53,342 bases of DNA from Prochlorococcus sp. AG-347-M18. GTDB lineage: Bacteria > Cyanobacteriota > Cyanobacteriia > PCC-6307 > Cyanobiaceae. The stretch spans positions 1 to 53,342 of the forward strand of contig QCCT01000009.1 in the NCBI GenBank assembly GCA_003281165.1. The letters are read 5' to 3'. Below the pieces are notes generated by a model that did no database searches, was not told the DNA's origin, and saw only the letters and a program-made list of their open reading frames with translations. The stretch's first letter is position 1. Each line of letters opens with the position of its first letter. This document shows positions 1 through 8,596 of this stretch, piece after piece. The translations under genes and the position numbers were made by a program.

Positions 1-561
1 ATTGAGGTACTTGATCAACTTTATTTAGAAATAAAAAAAAGGATTAATACAAATAATTCAATTTATATTCTAGGTAATGGCGGCAGTTACTCAAATGCAA
101 GTCACATTGCAGGTGACTATTTAAAAACCATTTCAATGCTTGGTGCTAAGTTAAGGATTTCTAATTTAGGCGATAATGGTTGTTTCTTAACTGCGGCAAG
201 TAACGATGTATCTTATGAAGATTCATATACGATTTTATTTAAATCAATTGTTGAGAAAAAAGATTTAATTATTTATTTATCGGGGAGTGGCAATTCTATG
301 AATCTTGTAAAGTGTGCAAGACTTGGTAAGAAAGTTCAAGACCTTTATCAAGTATCTATTACTGCTTATAACGGTGGAGCCCTATCTGAAATCGTAGATC
401 TATCAATTCATTGCAAAATCTCAGACATGGAGATAGCAGAAGATTGTCAATTAATTATTTTTCATTATTTAAAACAAAAAATTATTAACGAAATAAATTA
501 CAAAGATAACAATTACAGGACTAAGTATATGAAAAGAACCATGGACGATTTGGTATCATGA
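1..561 (+). CDS. gmhA: D-sedoheptulose-7-phosphate isomerase, 5'-truncated by window edge
   Basis: This protein isomerises sedoheptulose 7-phosphate to D-glycero-D-manno-heptose 7-phosphate, the first step of heptose activation in the cytoplasm. The frame is open from base 1, so the start lies outside; 186 residues are visible, close to the 190-200 usual for GmhA, so only a few N-terminal residues are missing. Two SIS-domain phosphate-binding stretches are seen: GNGGSYSNASHIAGDY near residue 22 and LSGSGNSMNLVKCAR near residue 94. The stop overlaps the hddA start by 4 bp (ATGA), which implies translational coupling. The three following heptose genes support GmhA over a generic SIS protein. 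Confidence 0.9.
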   Translation: MEVLDQLYLEIKKRINTNNSIYILGNGGSYSNASHIAGDYLKTISMLGAKLRISNLGDNGCFLTAASNDVSYEDSYTILFKSIVEKKDLIIYLSGSGNSMNLVKCARLGKKVQDLYQVSITAYNGGALSEIVDLSIHCKISDMEIAEDCQLIIFHYLKQKIINEINYKDNNYRTKYMKRTMDDLVS

Positions 562-1550
562 TAACTATTGGAAAAGCTCCTTACAGAATATCTCTATTAG
601 GTGGAAGTTCAGATTTAGAATGGTTCGTAGAAAAGGAAGGTTATGGAGTCTCAATAGGTTTCTCAATAGATAAATATTCTTATTCTGTTGTCAACGTTCT
701 TCCAAATGATACTAAAAAAGGCATACTAAAGTATTCTTCAATTGAAAGATATTCTCATATTGATGAAATTGTACATCCTTTGATTAGAGAGGCACTTGAT
801 TATTTTAATTTTACAACTCCTTTAGAGATCTCCACATATGGTTTCGCAGCTGGTGGTTCAGGCATTGGAGGATCATCATCCTTCCTTTTGTCTCTTTTGG
901 TAGCTCTAATAAAAATTAAAGAAATTGATAAAGATTACTATGATCTTGCTCAAATAGCTTCTGACATAGAGATTAATCGTCTTAAGAGTCCTATTGGAAG
1001 ACAAGATCAATACTTGTGCGCTCTAGGCGGATTATCTTGTTTAAAATTTCAACCAAATGGTAAAGTTTCAAATATAAAATTGATAAATGAAAAAAATAAA
1101 GTCATAAGAAAAGCAATTGAAAATATGTATTTAATACCAAGCCATATGAAAAGAAATGCTGACTCAGTTTTAAAAAAATTTAAAAATAATTCAACAGTCC
1201 AAAGCGATATAAAGTCTATTAGAGAAATTGCAAATAAATTCATAATAAGTGAAGAAACAAGAGAATATTGTCTGTGGGAGAATTTTCATTCTGCAGTTAG
1301 TGATTCATGGGAAATTAAAAGAAATTTGGCTCACGTTATGAATGATTCTTTAAATGAAAAATATGAATTTTTAAAAAGAAATATTCCAAATAATTGGATA
1401 CGTTTGATTGGCGCTGGTTCTGGTGGGTATTTTTTAGTTTCTATAAAAGAGGATGTACAAAATCCTGAAAATTTAATTTCTTCATTAGGATTGAAGGAAT
1501 TTATTAAACCAAATATTTCGGAACAAGGATTAAGCTCAAGTGAGTTTTAG
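558..1550 (+). CDS. hddA: D-glycero-D-manno-heptose 7-phosphate kinase (GHMP family)
   Basis: A GHMP kinase expected to phosphorylate heptose 7-phosphate at C1 to the 1,7-bisphosphate of the GDP-heptose branch. It has 330 residues, normal for HddA. The N-terminal KAPYRISLLGGSSDL is GHMP motif 1, AGGSGIGGSSSFLLSLL near residue 97 is the glycine/serine-rich ATP-binding motif 2, and GAGSGGYFLVSI near residue 285 is motif 3. It overlaps gmhA by 4 bp and the next gene by 11 bp, so the three genes form one transcript. A mevalonate- or fucose-type GHMP kinase is the alternative, but GmhA and GmhB partners on either side favour the heptose role. Confidence 0.87.
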   Translation: MITIGKAPYRISLLGGSSDLEWFVEKEGYGVSIGFSIDKYSYSVVNVLPNDTKKGILKYSSIERYSHIDEIVHPLIREALDYFNFTTPLEISTYGFAAGGSGIGGSSSFLLSLLVALIKIKEIDKDYYDLAQIASDIEINRLKSPIGRQDQYLCALGGLSCLKFQPNGKVSNIKLINEKNKVIRKAIENMYLIPSHMKRNADSVLKKFKNNSTVQSDIKSIREIANKFIISEETREYCLWENFHSAVSDSWEIKRNLAHVMNDSLNEKYEFLKRNIPNNWIRLIGAGSGGYFLVSIKEDVQNPENLISSLGLKEFIKPNISEQGLSSSEF

Positions 1551-2790
1551 AGATCATAATATATCTGCTGTAATCCCAATAGGAGGAAAAGGTAGTAGGT
1601 TAAAAGATGTCACAGGTAAAGTACCTAAACCATTATTTCCAATTAACGGAAAGAGTGCACTATTTAGATGTTGTGAGGAGCTTAAAAATAATGGAATTGA
1701 AAATATTTATGTGACAGTTGGTTATGAAAGCGAAGAGTGTTTGTCTTCAATAGTAGAAATAAAGAAAAAATTATCAATAAATATCGATACATTTGTAGAA
1801 AAAGAGCCTATTGGAGAGTGCGGTGCTCTTTGGCACATAAAGGAAAAATTAACAAATCAATTTCTTTTCATAAATGGGGATTTAATTTTGTCAATCTCTT
1901 TCAAGAAATTATTAGAATTTCATAATAGAGTAGATTCTCAACTTACTTTAGTAACTCACTTATCAGACCATCCCTATGATTCTGATTTAGTAGGGGCTCC
2001 AAATGGTTCTCAAATCGAGAAGATTTCGAGCAAAGATAAAAATAACCATACTTTAAGTAATCTTTATTTAGGTTTTACAGGCATTGCTGTAGTAGATAAA
2101 AAGCTTTTAAAAAAAATTAATGCCCCACTAAGTATTGATTCATCTTCTTTATTTCATCATCTTGTTAAAAAATCTTTTTTTAATAAAATAAGAATTTACT
2201 CTTATAACACCACTGAATATATTAAAGATATGGGTACTCCAGATCGATTTAAAAGGGTAGAGAATGATCTTAAAGTAGGTAAAGTTAAAAAGAATAACTA
2301 TAATTTTCCTCAAAAGGCTCTATTCCTTGATAGAGATAACACACTTATTTCTTGCAAAAAAGGTCAATATGTCACTAATGTCTCTCAAATAAAATTTATT
2401 ACAAAAAATATTGAAAAAATTGCAGAAATTGCTAAAGATTTTAACTTTGTGTGTCTAGTTACAAATCAACCACAGATTTCTATGGGAATTTTATCAGTTG
2501 AGAGTTTGGACTCAATACACTCTAAGCTTATATTACATTGCCTAAAATATAATCTTAAAATAGATGTTATATCATTCTGCCCTCACCATCCGCATAGTGG
2601 CTTCTCATCAGAAATTAAATATTTAAAGAAAGATTGCTTTTGTAGAAAACCTAACCCTGGAATGATATTTGAACAGGCATTTCTAAGGAATATAGACCTA
2701 AAAAAATCATTATTCATAGGTGATTCATTGGAAGATATGTACGCTGCAAAAAATTCAGGAATGCCTTTTAAAAATATAAGTAATCTCTAA
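1540..2790 (+). CDS. Fused heptose-1-phosphate guanylyltransferase / heptose-bisphosphate phosphatase (HddC-GmhB)
   Basis: A two-domain protein of 416 residues starting at GTG 1540 inside the end of hddA. Residues about 10-240 are a sugar-phosphate nucleotidyltransferase (PIGGKGSRLKDVTGKVPKPL loop, then INGDL and DMGTPDRF). Residues about 255-416 are a HAD phosphatase of GmhB type: nucleophile motif FLDRDNTL, the zinc-binding CPHHPH and CFCRKPNPGM segments, and acidic motif FIGDSLEDM. The fusion would perform both the 7-phosphate removal from heptose 1,7-bisphosphate and the transfer of GMP to heptose 1-phosphate. The nucleotide (GTP) is inferred from its HddA partner, not from residues I can assign. 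Confidence 0.85.
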   Translation: MSFRDHNISAVIPIGGKGSRLKDVTGKVPKPLFPINGKSALFRCCEELKNNGIENIYVTVGYESEECLSSIVEIKKKLSINIDTFVEKEPIGECGALWHIKEKLTNQFLFINGDLILSISFKKLLEFHNRVDSQLTLVTHLSDHPYDSDLVGAPNGSQIEKISSKDKNNHTLSNLYLGFTGIAVVDKKLLKKINAPLSIDSSSLFHHLVKKSFFNKIRIYSYNTTEYIKDMGTPDRFKRVENDLKVGKVKKNNYNFPQKALFLDRDNTLISCKKGQYVTNVSQIKFITKNIEKIAEIAKDFNFVCLVTNQPQISMGILSVESLDSIHSKLILHCLKYNLKIDVISFCPHHPHSGFSSEIKYLKKDCFCRKPNPGMIFEQAFLRNIDLKKSLFIGDSLEDMYAAKNSGMPFKNISNL

Positions 2791-2794
2791 GAAG

Positions 2795-3559
2795 ATGAAT
2801 TTAATAAGTTTAATCCCTCTTTCCTTTAATTCATCAATTAATGAAATAAGCAACTTCTACAATCAAATTAAAGAAATTAATGATTACATCGATATCATAT
2901 TAGTTTTAGAAGAGTATGATGATAAAGGTTTTGCTAATTGGTCAAAATTTTATAATTACAATGCCAAATATAATTTAATTTTAAAAAGGCTTAAAGGCAA
3001 AATCTCAAAAGGGTCTTGCTTAAACGAAGCCATAATTTGTTGCAAAACTGAATATTTTATGAGGTGTGATATGGATGATGAAATGTATCCTCACAGATAC
3101 AGTTCTACAAAAAATCTTATAATAAATTCTAAAGAGAAAATAGATTTAATTTATTCTGACTTGGTAGATAAGACTAATAAAAAAATAATTCGTTACCCAG
3201 AACCTAGTAATTTATCTTTAATGTCTATTTTTAAGAACCCAATACCTGCGCCAACGGTATGCATTAGAAAGGATTTTATGATTTCGAAAAAAATAACCTA
3301 TCCACCTTTTAATAGATGTGAGGATTTATATGTAGTTTTTAAATTCATAGATAAAAATTCTAATATAAAAAAGCTTCCTAATCCTGTCGTTAGCTATACT
3401 AATAATAATTTATTAAAAAGAGATTATCAAAATTGGCTTAAGAATTTTGAGGTAAGATTTTATAGAAATAGATTCGATTTTATAGGATTTTTATCTTTCA
3501 TATTTGGTTTTTTTATACTTTTATATGGCCTTCTAAAATATATCTTCAGAGAGAAATAG
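2795..3559 (+). CDS. Family 2 glycosyltransferase with C-terminal membrane segment
   Basis: A 254-residue GT-A glycosyltransferase. The diagnostic part is RCDMDDEMYPHRY near residue 91, a metal-binding Asp-rich motif after a beta strand; the N-terminus ISLIPLSFNSSINEI is the usual first strand. PAPTVCIRKDF and CEDLYVVFKF fit the acceptor side of family 2 enzymes. The last 30 residues are a hydrophobic span (GFLSFIFGFFILLYGLLKYI), so the enzyme probably sits on the inner face of the plasma membrane. It starts 4 bp after the fused heptose gene and could transfer heptose or another sugar onto the surface glycan; donor and acceptor are unknown. A degraded relative of its C-terminal half lies at 34981-35230. 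Confidence 0.78.
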   Translation: MNLISLIPLSFNSSINEISNFYNQIKEINDYIDIILVLEEYDDKGFANWSKFYNYNAKYNLILKRLKGKISKGSCLNEAIICCKTEYFMRCDMDDEMYPHRYSSTKNLIINSKEKIDLIYSDLVDKTNKKIIRYPEPSNLSLMSIFKNPIPAPTVCIRKDFMISKKITYPPFNRCEDLYVVFKFIDKNSNIKKLPNPVVSYTNNNLLKRDYQNWLKNFEVRFYRNRFDFIGFLSFIFGFFILLYGLLKYIFREK

Positions 3560-3725
3560 CAAATTTTTATTCAAATAATGCAATATTCTCTGTTTATTTT
3601 TAAAAGGAGATTTGATTGGTAGAATGACAATAAAAGAAAATTTAGTTTAATAAATGGTAGGCATTTTTAAATATTTAATAATAAAAAAGTGACCTTTTTT
3701 CTTTTTTTACCCAATAATTATTGAA

Positions 3726-4226
3726 ATGCATCAATCCTCACCTAAGTTTCGCATTGGTAATGGATATGATATCCATAGATTAGTAAAACAAAAGAACTTA
3801 ATTATTGGCGGTATTAAATTGCAACACCCTGAAAATTTAGGTTTGGATGGTCATAGTGATGCTGATGTTTTAACTCACTCGATAATGGATGCATTATTAG
3901 GAGCACTCTCTCTCGGAGATATTGGGAAGTTTTTCCCACCAACTGATGAGAAATGGAAGAACGCAAATAGTTTATTTTTGTTATCTAAAGTGATTGAGTT
4001 GGTAAGACATGAAGGTTGGGAAGTAAATAATATTGATAGTGTTATTGTTGCTGAAAGACCGAAAATTAAACCTTACGTGGAAGCTATGAAAAAAAATATC
4101 TCTGAAATCTTATGCATAGATCAGAACTTGATTGGTATAAAGGCAACTACAAATGAAAAATTGGGTCCAGAAGGGAGAGAAGAGGGAATAAGTTGCCATT
4201 CAGTAGTGCTACTTGAGGAAAAATGA
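3726..4226 (+). CDS. ispF: 2-C-methyl-D-erythritol 2,4-cyclodiphosphate synthase
   Basis: Fifth enzyme of the non-mevalonate isoprenoid pathway; it cyclises CDP-methylerythritol 2-phosphate with loss of CMP. The protein has 166 residues, typical for IspF trimers. Visible signatures are the N-terminal GNGYDIHRL (metal ligands Asp and His), [20 protein letters not shown] and [11 protein letters not shown], and the C-terminal [22 protein letters not shown]. The stop overlaps the next start in ATGA at 4223-4226, so ispF, the TIGR03792-like gene and larB are likely co-transcribed. A 166-bp AT-rich gap separates it from the heptose locus. Confidence 0.97.
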   Translation: MHQSSPKFRIGNGYDIHRLVKQKNLIIGGIKLQHPENLGLDGHSDADVLTHSIMDALLGALSLGDIGKFFPPTDEKWKNANSLFLLSKVIELVRHEGWEVNNIDSVIVAERPKIKPYVEAMKKNISEILCIDQNLIGIKATTNEKLGPEGREEGISCHSVVLLEEK

Positions 4227-4675
4227 ACTTAAAATTAAATTTAAATTTAAAAAAAATTTTTCAAAGATCTTGTTTATTATTTATTTGCATAGTGGTTTTA
4301 ATTTTTCAATCTGATATTAGCAATTTAAAAGCTCTTACTATGGATAATTATCAAGGTGAAATGGTCATAGAGGAATTAAGGCTTAAAGTACCTGCAAATG
4401 TAAAAACAGCATGGTTGAATGCTGAAAAAGAAATATGGGAGCCATGGTTATCTACTCAAAATGGTTTTTTGGGGAGACAATTATTTTGGGATAAAGAAAA
4501 AGAAGAAGCTTTGATATTGGTAAATTGGGAAAGTAAAAAATTATGGAAAAGCATACCAATGTCAGAAGTAAATGTAGTCCAAAAAAGATTTGAAGATAAG
4601 GTTAAAGCGGCTCTAAATATAAGCGAAAATCCTTTTAAATTAATTTATGAGGGACAGTTAGATAAGCAAAGATGA
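4223..4675 (+). CDS. TIGR03792-like secreted/periplasmic protein of unknown function
   Basis: A 150-residue protein with a basic start and a hydrophobic stretch ([15 protein letters not shown]) that reads as a signal peptide or N-terminal anchor. The mature part, with [36 protein letters not shown] composition, [24 protein letters not shown] and a short C-terminal helix, resembles the cyanobacterial TIGR03792 family, a ferredoxin-like fold related to antibiotic-biosynthesis monooxygenases. No enzymatic activity is established that I know of. It overlaps both ispF and larB by 4 bp, so it is the middle gene of a coupled trio. Family assignment is from memory of the pattern, not from a search. 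Confidence 0.7.
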   Translation: MNLKLNLNLKKIFQRSCLLFICIVVLIFQSDISNLKALTMDNYQGEMVIEELRLKVPANVKTAWLNAEKEIWEPWLSTQNGFLGRQLFWDKEKEEALILVNWESKKLWKSIPMSEVNVVQKRFEDKVKAALNISENPFKLIYEGQLDKQR

Positions 4676-5328
4676 ATTTTGATCTCAAGTTTGATTTTCA
4701 AAGAAGAGAGAGGCTTGGACTTATTGAGGCTATTTGGGGTCAAGACAAGAGTATCGACCAATTAAAAAGATTATCTGAAAGTGTATTAAGTAAAAATGAG
4801 GTTGTTTTCATTACTAGAATTACTAGCGAAAAGGCAAATTTTCTTTTAGGGTTGTATAAAGATGCTAAATTCTATGAAGAAGCAAATTGCCTAATAATTG
4901 GGAAAAATCTGAATAAAATAAATACAAATAAAAAAGTTGCCATAATTTCAGGAGGTTCAAGCGATTTGGCTGTAACACTTGAAGCACAATTAGCTCTTGA
5001 AATTTATGGAGTGAATTGTAAATCCTTTATAGATGTTGGAGTAGCAGGACTTCATCGATTAATAAATCATTTAGAGGAAATTAATAAATATAATGTATTA
5101 ATAGTTTGTGCTGGAATGGAAGGAGCTTTGGCAACAGTTGTAGGAGGATTGTTGGCACAACCGATAATTGCAGTGCCTGTCTCAGTTGGCTATGGCGTAA
5201 GCAAGCATGGGAATACCGCTTTAAATAGTATGTTATCAAGTTGTTCTCCAGGTATTGCAGTTATGAATATAGATAATGGATACGGAGCAGCTATGGCCGC
5301 TCTGAGAATTATTAAAAGTATTTCCTAA
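4672..5328 (+). CDS. larB: LarB-type pyridinium-3,5-biscarboxylic acid mononucleotide synthase (PurE-like)
   Basis: A 218-residue protein whose C-terminal two thirds is PurE/AIR-carboxylase-like: VAIISGGSSDLAVTLEA near residue 89, then DVGVAGLHRL, VCAGMEGALATVVGGL and VPVSVGYG. This arrangement is that of LarB, which carboxylates and hydrolyses nicotinic acid adenine dinucleotide in nickel-pincer cofactor synthesis. Many cyanobacteria carry larB without a nearby lactate racemase, and no larC or larE is in this window, so the actual product made here is uncertain. It is the last gene of the ispF trio. Confidence 0.85.
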   Translation: MNFDLKFDFQRRERLGLIEAIWGQDKSIDQLKRLSESVLSKNEVVFITRITSEKANFLLGLYKDAKFYEEANCLIIGKNLNKINTNKKVAIISGGSSDLAVTLEAQLALEIYGVNCKSFIDVGVAGLHRLINHLEEINKYNVLIVCAGMEGALATVVGGLLAQPIIAVPVSVGYGVSKHGNTALNSMLSSCSPGIAVMNIDNGYGAAMAALRIIKSIS

Positions 5329-5331
5329 AAA

Positions 5332-5463
5332 TTACTTTTTTTCTATTTCTAATAGGTTTTCTATCCATAAATTAAGTTGCTTTGAAAGCATTCCTTCTTC
5401 TCTCATTTTGATTGCCTTAAACACGACTTCTGTGTTTACCCACTCTGGAAATCTTTTCGGCAT
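5332..5463 (-). CDS. Small conserved-looking protein, 43 residues
   Basis: A short reading frame from ATG at 5463 to TAA at 5332, beginning MPKRFPEWVN and continuing with a charged amphipathic helix (FKAIKMREEG, LNLWIENLLEI) ending in lysines. Its stop lies 4 bp beyond the convergent larB stop. Composition is protein-like (Trp, Pro, Arg, balanced charge) unlike the flanking AT-rich spacer. It has no signal peptide or recognisable domain. Function unknown; the call rests on composition and clean boundaries. Confidence 0.55.
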   Translation of the reverse strand: MPKRFPEWVNTEVVFKAIKMREEGMLSKQLNLWIENLLEIEKK

Positions 5464-5529
5464 TTATTTTATATTCAGTAACTTTAATTTGGTACAAATT
5501 TATATAAAGACAAGATCTAAGTAACAAAT

Positions 5530-5697
5530 TTAATCTTTTATGTTAGATTTTGCACCTAATCTGGAAAGTTCAGAAGATGTATGTTCACTTTCTACATTTT
5601 TTAATCTTTCAATTAACTCAGAGAGATCTTTGTGTGCTAACTCACCATTTTGCTCCCATTTTAGGGACCTTGAGTTACTATTAATTTTTTCTTTCAT
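5530..5697 (-). CDS. Small hydrophilic protein, 55 residues
   Basis: A reading frame from ATG at 5697 to TAA at 5530, starting MKEKINSNSRSLKWEQNGEL and continuing as a highly charged helix (HKDLSELIERLKNVE) with a serine-rich tail. It is 66 bp upstream of, and on the same strand as, the 43-residue gene, so the two may be co-transcribed. No Cys, no membrane segment, possible short coiled coil. Function unknown. I treat it as real because it fills the otherwise empty larB-thiS spacer and has biased, protein-like composition. Confidence 0.5.
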   Translation of the reverse strand: MKEKINSNSRSLKWEQNGELAHKDLSELIERLKNVESEHTSSELSRLGAKSNIKD

Positions 5698-5808
5698 TAT
5701 TATGATTTAGTACTAAAAATATAAAACGAAAATAGGAAAAATTAGGTTATTGTTGCAAGCTTAAACTTAAAAAATTATGAAGATTTTTACGGTATGATGA
5801 TTTATCTT

Positions 5809-6018
5809 TTAACCGCCACCAACTATTGAAACGATTTCTAAATTATCCCCATCTTTAAGTTTCACTTTGTCCCACTTTTTTGAATTAATAATTAAATTAT
5901 TTAATTCTACGACAATTGTATTGGGTTTATACCCCATTAAATTCAGAGCTGTAGATAGTAGAGCATTTTCTTGATCAAGTTCTATTGTTTTTTCTTCTCC
6001 ATTTACTTTAATTCTCAT
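5809..6018 (-). CDS. thiS: Sulfur carrier protein ThiS
   Basis: A 69-residue beta-grasp (ubiquitin-like) sulfur carrier for thiazole synthesis in thiamine biosynthesis. The sequence starts MRIKVNGEEKTIEL and ends IVSIVGGG, giving the C-terminal Gly-Gly that is adenylated and thiocarboxylated; here there is one extra Gly. The start overlaps thiE by 11 bp, so the two are translationally coupled. No TPP riboswitch is visible upstream of the thiS-thiE-ribF string. Confidence 0.93.
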   Translation of the reverse strand: MRIKVNGEEKTIELDQENALLSTALNLMGYKPNTIVVELNNLIINSKKWDKVKLKDGDNLEIVSIVGGG

Positions 6019-7063
6019 GAGATAATTCTTTTAGAATCATAATAGCTTCTTCTTTTGGATCTTCAGAATTCATTAGTTGCGAAACTAAGGCAAATTTTTT
6101 AAACCCATTTCTTTTTAAATTTGAAATATTATTTGATTTAATTCCTCCGATAGCAAACCAAGGAATATCTAAACCTTTGGTTAATTTTTTGATCTTTTCA
6201 ATACCTATGGGTTTTTTGTTCTTTTTGGTCGCAGTTTCAAATACTGGACCTATTCCTATATAATCGCAACCCTCTTCAAGAGCATTAGAAATTTCAATTT
6301 CATTATTTGCGCTTATACCAATAATTTTTGAATGTCCTATTAATTTTCTCGCGGTTTTCAAGTCTAAATCATCTTGTCCGAGATGAATTCCATCGGCATC
6401 AGATGCTAGTGCTATATCAAGTCTGTCGTTAATTATGAACAAAGAATTATATCTTTTACATAGATTTTTAATCTGAATAGCTTCTTGAAGATGATCTTTA
6501 TCGGTTCCCGTTTTAAATCTATGTTGAATGATCCTTACACCCGCAATTAAAATCTCCTCTAATATTTCTAATAAATTATCCTTTTGATCTGTGATTACAT
6601 ATAAATCATTTTCTTTTAATATTTTCTCCGATTTCTTACGCTTGCTCAAAATTAATAAGTCTATCTCTATAGTATAAATTTCATATCTAATTTCCGAAGC
6701 GATTTTTGAAAGCTCATGATTATGTGGCCTTGAGAATTCTTCTATGACTCTTAATGCTTCTTGAACTCTCCCTGAATTAGAACTTATAATTTGTTCAGGA
6801 GTTTTTCTGTTTATCTGCTCTTGATGGGTCAAGCCTTTGCATTTGTCTTCAATATGATTTCTTGATTGTTTATAAACTTCTAAGTGATTTTTCCCTAATA
6901 TTTGTCTATAATTTTTAATCCTTTCAACATATCTACCATTGCCTAGACCAAATCTAGCCCAATCCTCTAGTACTCTTAGTCCTTCTCGAGCTCTATCTAA
7001 ATTAGCGTCAATAATTTGATAAATTCTTAAATCTTTAGTATTTGTGATATTGGGATTAAGCAT
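6008..7063 (-). CDS. thiE: Thiamine-phosphate synthase, long cyanobacterial form
   Basis: Joins hydroxymethylpyrimidine diphosphate and thiazole phosphate to thiamine phosphate. The protein has 351 residues against about 210 for E. coli ThiE: residues 1-140 form the extra alpha-helical N-terminal domain of cyanobacterial ThiE (YQIIDANLDRAREGLRVLEDWARF), and residues about 150-351 are the TIM barrel, with LYVITDQ, RFKTGTD, FIINDRLDIALASDADGIHLGQDD, IIGISANN and IGIGPVFETATKK. It lies 7 bp after ribF and overlaps thiS. Confidence 0.95.
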   Translation of the reverse strand: MLNPNITNTKDLRIYQIIDANLDRAREGLRVLEDWARFGLGNGRYVERIKNYRQILGKNHLEVYKQSRNHIEDKCKGLTHQEQINRKTPEQIISSNSGRVQEALRVIEEFSRPHNHELSKIASEIRYEIYTIEIDLLILSKRKKSEKILKENDLYVITDQKDNLLEILEEILIAGVRIIQHRFKTGTDKDHLQEAIQIKNLCKRYNSLFIINDRLDIALASDADGIHLGQDDLDLKTARKLIGHSKIIGISANNEIEISNALEEGCDYIGIGPVFETATKKNKKPIGIEKIKKLTKGLDIPWFAIGGIKSNNISNLKRNGFKKFALVSQLMNSEDPKEEAIMILKELSHEN

Positions 7064-7070
7064 TTGTGAC

Positions 7071-7994
7071 TTATTTTTTTTTGTTTTTAAAAATTGTCAA
7101 AGCATTATTTTTATCTTTTTTAATTTGATTGGAAAGTTGATACATATTCTTGAACTTGATTTGAGATCTAAGCTTTTCAACTGGTTCTATAGATAGATGT
7201 AAACCATATAGATCGATATCTTTATTAATTAAATGAACTTCAACTGCAGAAGGCAATAAAGGATTTATTGTTGGTTGAGAGCCAAGATTCATGACAGATT
7301 CAATTTTTTGGTTGGAATTTTCTATAGTTGTCCAGGCTGCGTAAACTCCTTCTCCAGGTAATAATTTTCTGCCATCTATTTCAAGATTTGCGGTTGGCCA
7401 TCCTATACTTTTCCCAATCCCTTTACCTTTAACAACCTTTCCATTAAAACTATAAGGCCTATTAAGCATTTTGAAAGCATTTTCCAGATCACTTTTCTCT
7501 AATAAGTCCCTTATTCTACTGCTGCTGATTCTACCCTCGTTGTCTTCTAAAATTGGGATAATTTTTAGTTTAATGTCTGTATCTTTAAGAGTATTTTTTA
7601 TAGTATTTACATCACCACTCCTTTTAAAACCGAATTTAAAGTTAGAACCCACAGAAATGTTTTTTGCTTGTAATTGATTTATTAAAATATCTCTTATGAA
7701 TATTTCTGCACTTAATTTGGATAGTTCTTCATCAAAAGGAATCAGAACTAGTTGTTCAATACCAAGATCTTCAAGAATTGGTAGTTTTTCGTTAGGTAGA
7801 TCAAGTCTAAGTCGCGTCTCTCTGTACAGAACTTCTCTGGGATGGGGCCAGAAGCTCGCAATTGTTGGGGTATATTGGTTTTCTTCAACTACACTTTTTA
7901 TTAATTTTCTGTGGCCAGCATGTAGGCCATCAAAACTTCCAATAGCTATTGAAGTAGGATTTTTAACTTCAGATGGCGATATTAAAGAGATCAA
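7071..7994 (-). CDS. ribF: Bifunctional riboflavin kinase / FAD synthetase
   Basis: Converts riboflavin to FMN and FAD. The 307-residue protein has the N-terminal adenylyltransferase domain with SIAIGSFDGLHAGHRKLI (the HxGH nucleotide motif) and SSSRIRDLL near residue 157, then the riboflavin kinase domain with GKGIGKSIGWPTANLE near residue 190 and GVYAAWTTIE. Length and domain order are normal. It is first in a minus-strand run with thiE and thiS, and is divergent from the DUF3611 gene across a 68-bp promoter gap. Confidence 0.95.
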   Translation of the reverse strand: MISLISPSEVKNPTSIAIGSFDGLHAGHRKLIKSVVEENQYTPTIASFWPHPREVLYRETRLRLDLPNEKLPILEDLGIEQLVLIPFDEELSKLSAEIFIRDILINQLQAKNISVGSNFKFGFKRSGDVNTIKNTLKDTDIKLKIIPILEDNEGRISSSRIRDLLEKSDLENAFKMLNRPYSFNGKVVKGKGIGKSIGWPTANLEIDGRKLLPGEGVYAAWTTIENSNQKIESVMNLGSQPTINPLLPSAVEVHLINKDIDLYGLHLSIEPVEKLRSQIKFKNMYQLSNQIKKDKNNALTIFKNKKK

Positions 7995-8062
7995 AAGATT
8001 ACGTGCAATTTTATGATTTTAATGGCAAATTTGAATAGATTATAGTTTATTCAATCAAATGA

Positions 8063-8596
8063 ATGTCTGATAAAATTGATTTTCAGTCCCTTTCATTTGG
8101 AATGCGGCGCATAGGATGGATACGCTTTTGGGTTCAATCCATTTTAGGTGTTGTTGTTGCAGCTGTTTTGCTTTTTTCAAATGTTGTAAATAATAGCGAA
8201 GGACAGCTTGGCTTAGCGCCTGGTCTATCACTTACAACAATATCTTTGATTTTACTACTATTTAGTCTTTGGCAAGGTTGGTTATTAGTTAGAACAGGTA
8301 GAGCAATTGCAAGCAACGCAAGACCATCAAGAGGACAAACCAGTAAATTAATAAAAAGAGGTCTAATAGTTGATTTATTAGGAATTTTGTTTGGATTAAT
8401 TGGATATCAAGCTCTAATGGGCGCCTTATTTATACAAGCATCCTCACAGACGACTGGACAATTGATAACAGCGACATCTGATATCCCTATTACTGGACTC
8501 GAAATATTATCAGTTCTTAGTAACACACAAGTTATTGCGGCTCATTTCTTTGGACTTTGCTTTTCTTTATGGCTCTTAAGAAGGATTTACAAATGA
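8063..8596 (+). CDS. DUF3611-family membrane protein
   Basis: A 177-residue protein with four predicted membrane helices ([79 protein letters not shown]). The N-terminal [12 protein letters not shown] and central [16 protein letters not shown] are typical of the DUF3611 family found in cyanobacteria and plastids. The role is not known to me; thylakoid or plasma-membrane location is inferred. Its last 21 bp overlap the convergent surE end. Confidence 0.8.
   Translation: MSDKIDFQSLSFGMRRIGWIRFWVQSILGVVVAAVLLFSNVVNNSEGQLGLAPGLSLTTISLILLLFSLWQGWLLVRTGRAIASNARPSRGQTSKLIKRGLIVDLLGILFGLIGYQALMGALFIQASSQTTGQLITATSDIPITGLEILSVLSNTQVIAAHFFGLCFSLWLLRRIYK

Noticed and set aside
7696..8016. 106-codon plus-strand frame opposite ribF
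   Set aside because: Lies wholly antisense to the well-conserved N-terminal domain of RibF; composition is that of a shadow frame (Ser/Leu/Arg-rich).
6019..8062. Search for a TPP or FMN riboswitch before thiS, thiE or ribF
   Set aside because: Gaps are 7 and 68 bp, too short for either fold, and no CTGAGA-type TPP core is present.
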